Source of the DNA: Mangrovactinospora gilvigrisea
GTDB lineage: Bacteria; Actinomycetota; Actinomycetes; Streptomycetales; Streptomycetaceae
Length of the DNA: 53,328 bases
Direction: 5' to 3'
Assembly: GCF_001879105.1 (NCBI RefSeq)
Contig: NZ_MLCF01000162.1
Span: forward strand, 1 to 53,328
The notes under the pieces are model-generated. The model had not been told where the DNA came from. It did not search any database and saw only the letters and a program-made list of their open reading frames with translations. Positions 52,138-53,328 of the stretch are shown piece after piece (positions within the stretch are counted from its first letter, which is position 1; each line of letters opens with the position of its first letter). The position numbers and the translations under genes are program-made.

Positions 52138-52152
52138 CCCGAGCCACTCGGG
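52138..52152 (-). terminator. Short hairpin after carboxypeptidase-regulatory-domain gene
   Basis: CCCGAG-CCA-CTCGGG starting 3 bp beyond the stop codon on the minus strand; no U tract. Between this and the thiC promoter there are only about 30 bp. Confidence 0.45.
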
Positions 52153-52154
52153 CG

Positions 52155-53328
52155 TCAGAGCGCGCCGTGACCGAGCGTCAGGTCGTGCTCCAGCTCGTCG
52201 GCGGCGAGGTCGAGGGCGGTGGCCACCGGGGGGTAGCCGGCGGCGACCAGGGTGTAGTCGCCGGGCGGCAGGTCCTCGAAGCGGTAGAGGCCGTCCGCGC
52301 CGGTGATCATCGACGCCAGGACGTCGCCGCCCGCGTTCATCAGCGTCACCCGGGCGTCCTCCACCGGCCGCCCGCTTCGGGTGCGGACGATGCCGCGCAG
52401 CACGGCGCCGGCCGGCAGCTCCACGTCCAGCTCGGTGGGTTCGGCGCCGCCGTCCAGCTGGACGGCGAGCGCGGCGGGGCGCATCCCCTCGGCGCTCACC
52501 GCGAGCGTGTACGCCCCCGGCAGGAGGCGTCCGAAGCGGTAGACGCCGTCCTCGTCGGTGGTCGCGGTCGCGACCACCTCGCCGCGGGCGTCGGTGAGCA
52601 GGGCGGTGGCGTTCGGCACGGCGGTCCCGGCGCTGCCGGCCCGGCGGACGGTCCCGGTGAGGCCGACGGTCCCGCCGAGGCGGACGTCCAGCTCGACGGA
52701 GGCGGTGCCGACGGTGAGCGCGAGCGCCTGCGGCCGGTGGCCGGGCGCGGAGGCGATCAGGACGTAGCTGCCGAGCGCGTCGACGGGCAGCTCGTAGTGG
52801 CCGTCCGCACGGGTCGCGGTGCGGCCCGCCTGGCGCCCGCCGGCGCCGACGAGGGTGAGGACGGCGTGCGCGAGGGGCCGCCCGTCCGGCTCCGCGACGA
52901 TCCCGCGGACGGCGCGGTCCGGGTCGTGGACGGTGGGCCAGGCGCCGCGCGGCCGCCCCAGCCGCGAGGGCCGGCGCGGCAGGGGGTCGCGTCCGGGGTC
53001 GGGGGCGGGGCCGGTGCCGAGGGTGATGTCGTGCTCCGGCTCGTGGTGCGGCGTGGCCAACGGTGCCTCCTGGGACGGAACTTGGGTACGGCGGCGCCGG
53101 ACGGTGCCGAGCGCGAGGGCGAGCGAGACGAGCGCGGCGGCGGCGGGGACGGCGAGCAGCGCGGGCCGCGGCGCGTCGTGCAGGGCGTGCACCACGGGGC
53201 GCCACCGCTCGGGGAGCGAGGCGCCCACGGCCCACCCGCCCACGTCGAGCGGCACCAGCACGGCAAGCCCTCCGACGAGCACCCGCGCCACCCCGCGCAG
53301 CACCCGCCGCGGCCGGCGACGACGAACG
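52155..53328 (-). CDS. Membrane protein with three carboxypeptidase-regulatory-like domains, probable 5' end outside window
   Basis: At least 382 aa. The frame is open to the window edge, with a basic VRRRRPRR stretch before the first in-window GTG (53303) that lacks a ribosome-binding site, so the true start probably lies outside. Two hydrophobic segments (VLVGGLAVLVPLDVGGWAVG and LLAVPAAAALVSLALALG) are followed by a Pro/His-rich linker and three ~85-residue beta-sandwich repeats with the pattern GxVxxxxGxPxxxAxVTLxxxxG...DGxYxFxxLxPGxYxL (VRGIVAEPDGRPLAHAVL; TGTVRRAGSAGTAVPNATALL; RGIVRTRSGRPVEDARVTLM). Both linker and C-terminus carry an HDxTLG motif. Probably a surface scaffold; binding partner unknown. 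Confidence 0.8.
   Translation of the reverse strand, partial: VRRRRPRRVLRGVARVLVGGLAVLVPLDVGGWAVGASLPERWRPVVHALHDAPRPALLAVPAAAALVSLALALGTVRRRRTQVPSQEAPLATPHHEPEHDITLGTGPAPDPGRDPLPRRPSRLGRPRGAWPTVHDPDRAVRGIVAEPDGRPLAHAVLTLVGAGGRQAGRTATRADGHYELPVDALGSYVLIASAPGHRPQALALTVGTASVELDVRLGGTVGLTGTVRRAGSAGTAVPNATALLTDARGEVVATATTDEDGVYRFGRLLPGAYTLAVSAEGMRPAALAVQLDGGAEPTELDVELPAGAVLRGIVRTRSGRPVEDARVTLMNAGGDVLASMITGADGLYRFEDLPPGDYTLVAAGYPPVATALDLAADELEHDLTLGHGAL

Overview
The window is very GC-rich DNA from an actinomycete. It most resembles Streptomyces or a close relative in the Streptomycetaceae. The signs are codon bias, GTG/TTG starts, many ATGA/GTGA stop-start overlaps, probable leaderless promoters (TANNNT 6-8 bases before the start), a GlcP-type glucose permease, sugar ABC operons without their own ATPase, and many Gfo/Idh, MarR, TetR, DeoR, RpiR and AraC proteins. 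It looks like accessory or catabolic chromosome: no rRNA, tRNA, insertion sequence, phage or CRISPR array was recognised. About 45 protein genes are supported; the first and last run off the window.

Layout. 1-4.4 kb: formylglycine-generating enzyme, a Cys-type sulfatase with the CIPAR motif, and a large toroid-like protein, an apparent sulfated-glycan operon. 4.47-4.87 kb: three tandem copies of a ~143-bp non-coding unit. 5.0-8.1 kb: homogentisate dioxygenase converging on a paralogous enolase, which is divergent from a MarR regulator over two near-identical palindromes. 8.2-12.4 kb: FAH-family hydrolase, sugar isomerase/epimerase and two Gfo/Idh dehydrogenases, with two AACCGGTT sites. 12.3-16.6 kb: HD hydrolase, TetR, FAD monooxygenase and MFS exporter. 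16.7-19.4 kb: two CorC/HlyC-type CBS membrane proteins and a small coiled-coil protein. 19.7-23.2 kb: glcP and a FUSC-type transporter.

23.2-29.4 kb: lipoprotein, an unrecognised 400-aa Asp-rich protein, Gfo/Idh dehydrogenase, FrnE-like DsbA protein, threonine synthase and a MurR/RpiR regulator. 29.4-36.0 kb: a sugar system made of PfkB kinase, binding protein and two permeases, divergent from DeoR and a GH4 6-phospho-glycosidase. 36.1-39.5 kb: a 21-aa leaderless leader peptide coupled to a fusion of a catalytically degenerate polysaccharide deacetylase with a processive GT2, then an LCP ligase. 39.5-44.6 kb: four-peptidase operon (M55, M20, S9, S66). 44.8-46.1 kb: HTH-TOBE molybdate regulator and modA without modBC. 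46.1-49.1 kb: VOC protein and AraC regulator with overlapping start codons, a nickel/cobalt permease behind a Nur-box-like site, and a His-rich secreted peptide. 49.2-53.3 kb: beta-propeller-like protein, thiC with a TPP riboswitch, and a membrane protein with carboxypeptidase-regulatory-like repeats.

The most unusual items are the deacetylase-dead glycosyltransferase fusion with its coupled leader peptide, the PTS-independent kinase/GH4 sugar system, the four-peptidase operon, and the Nur-box nickel permease beside a His-rich exported peptide. All functions are inferred from reading motifs; no database search was run.
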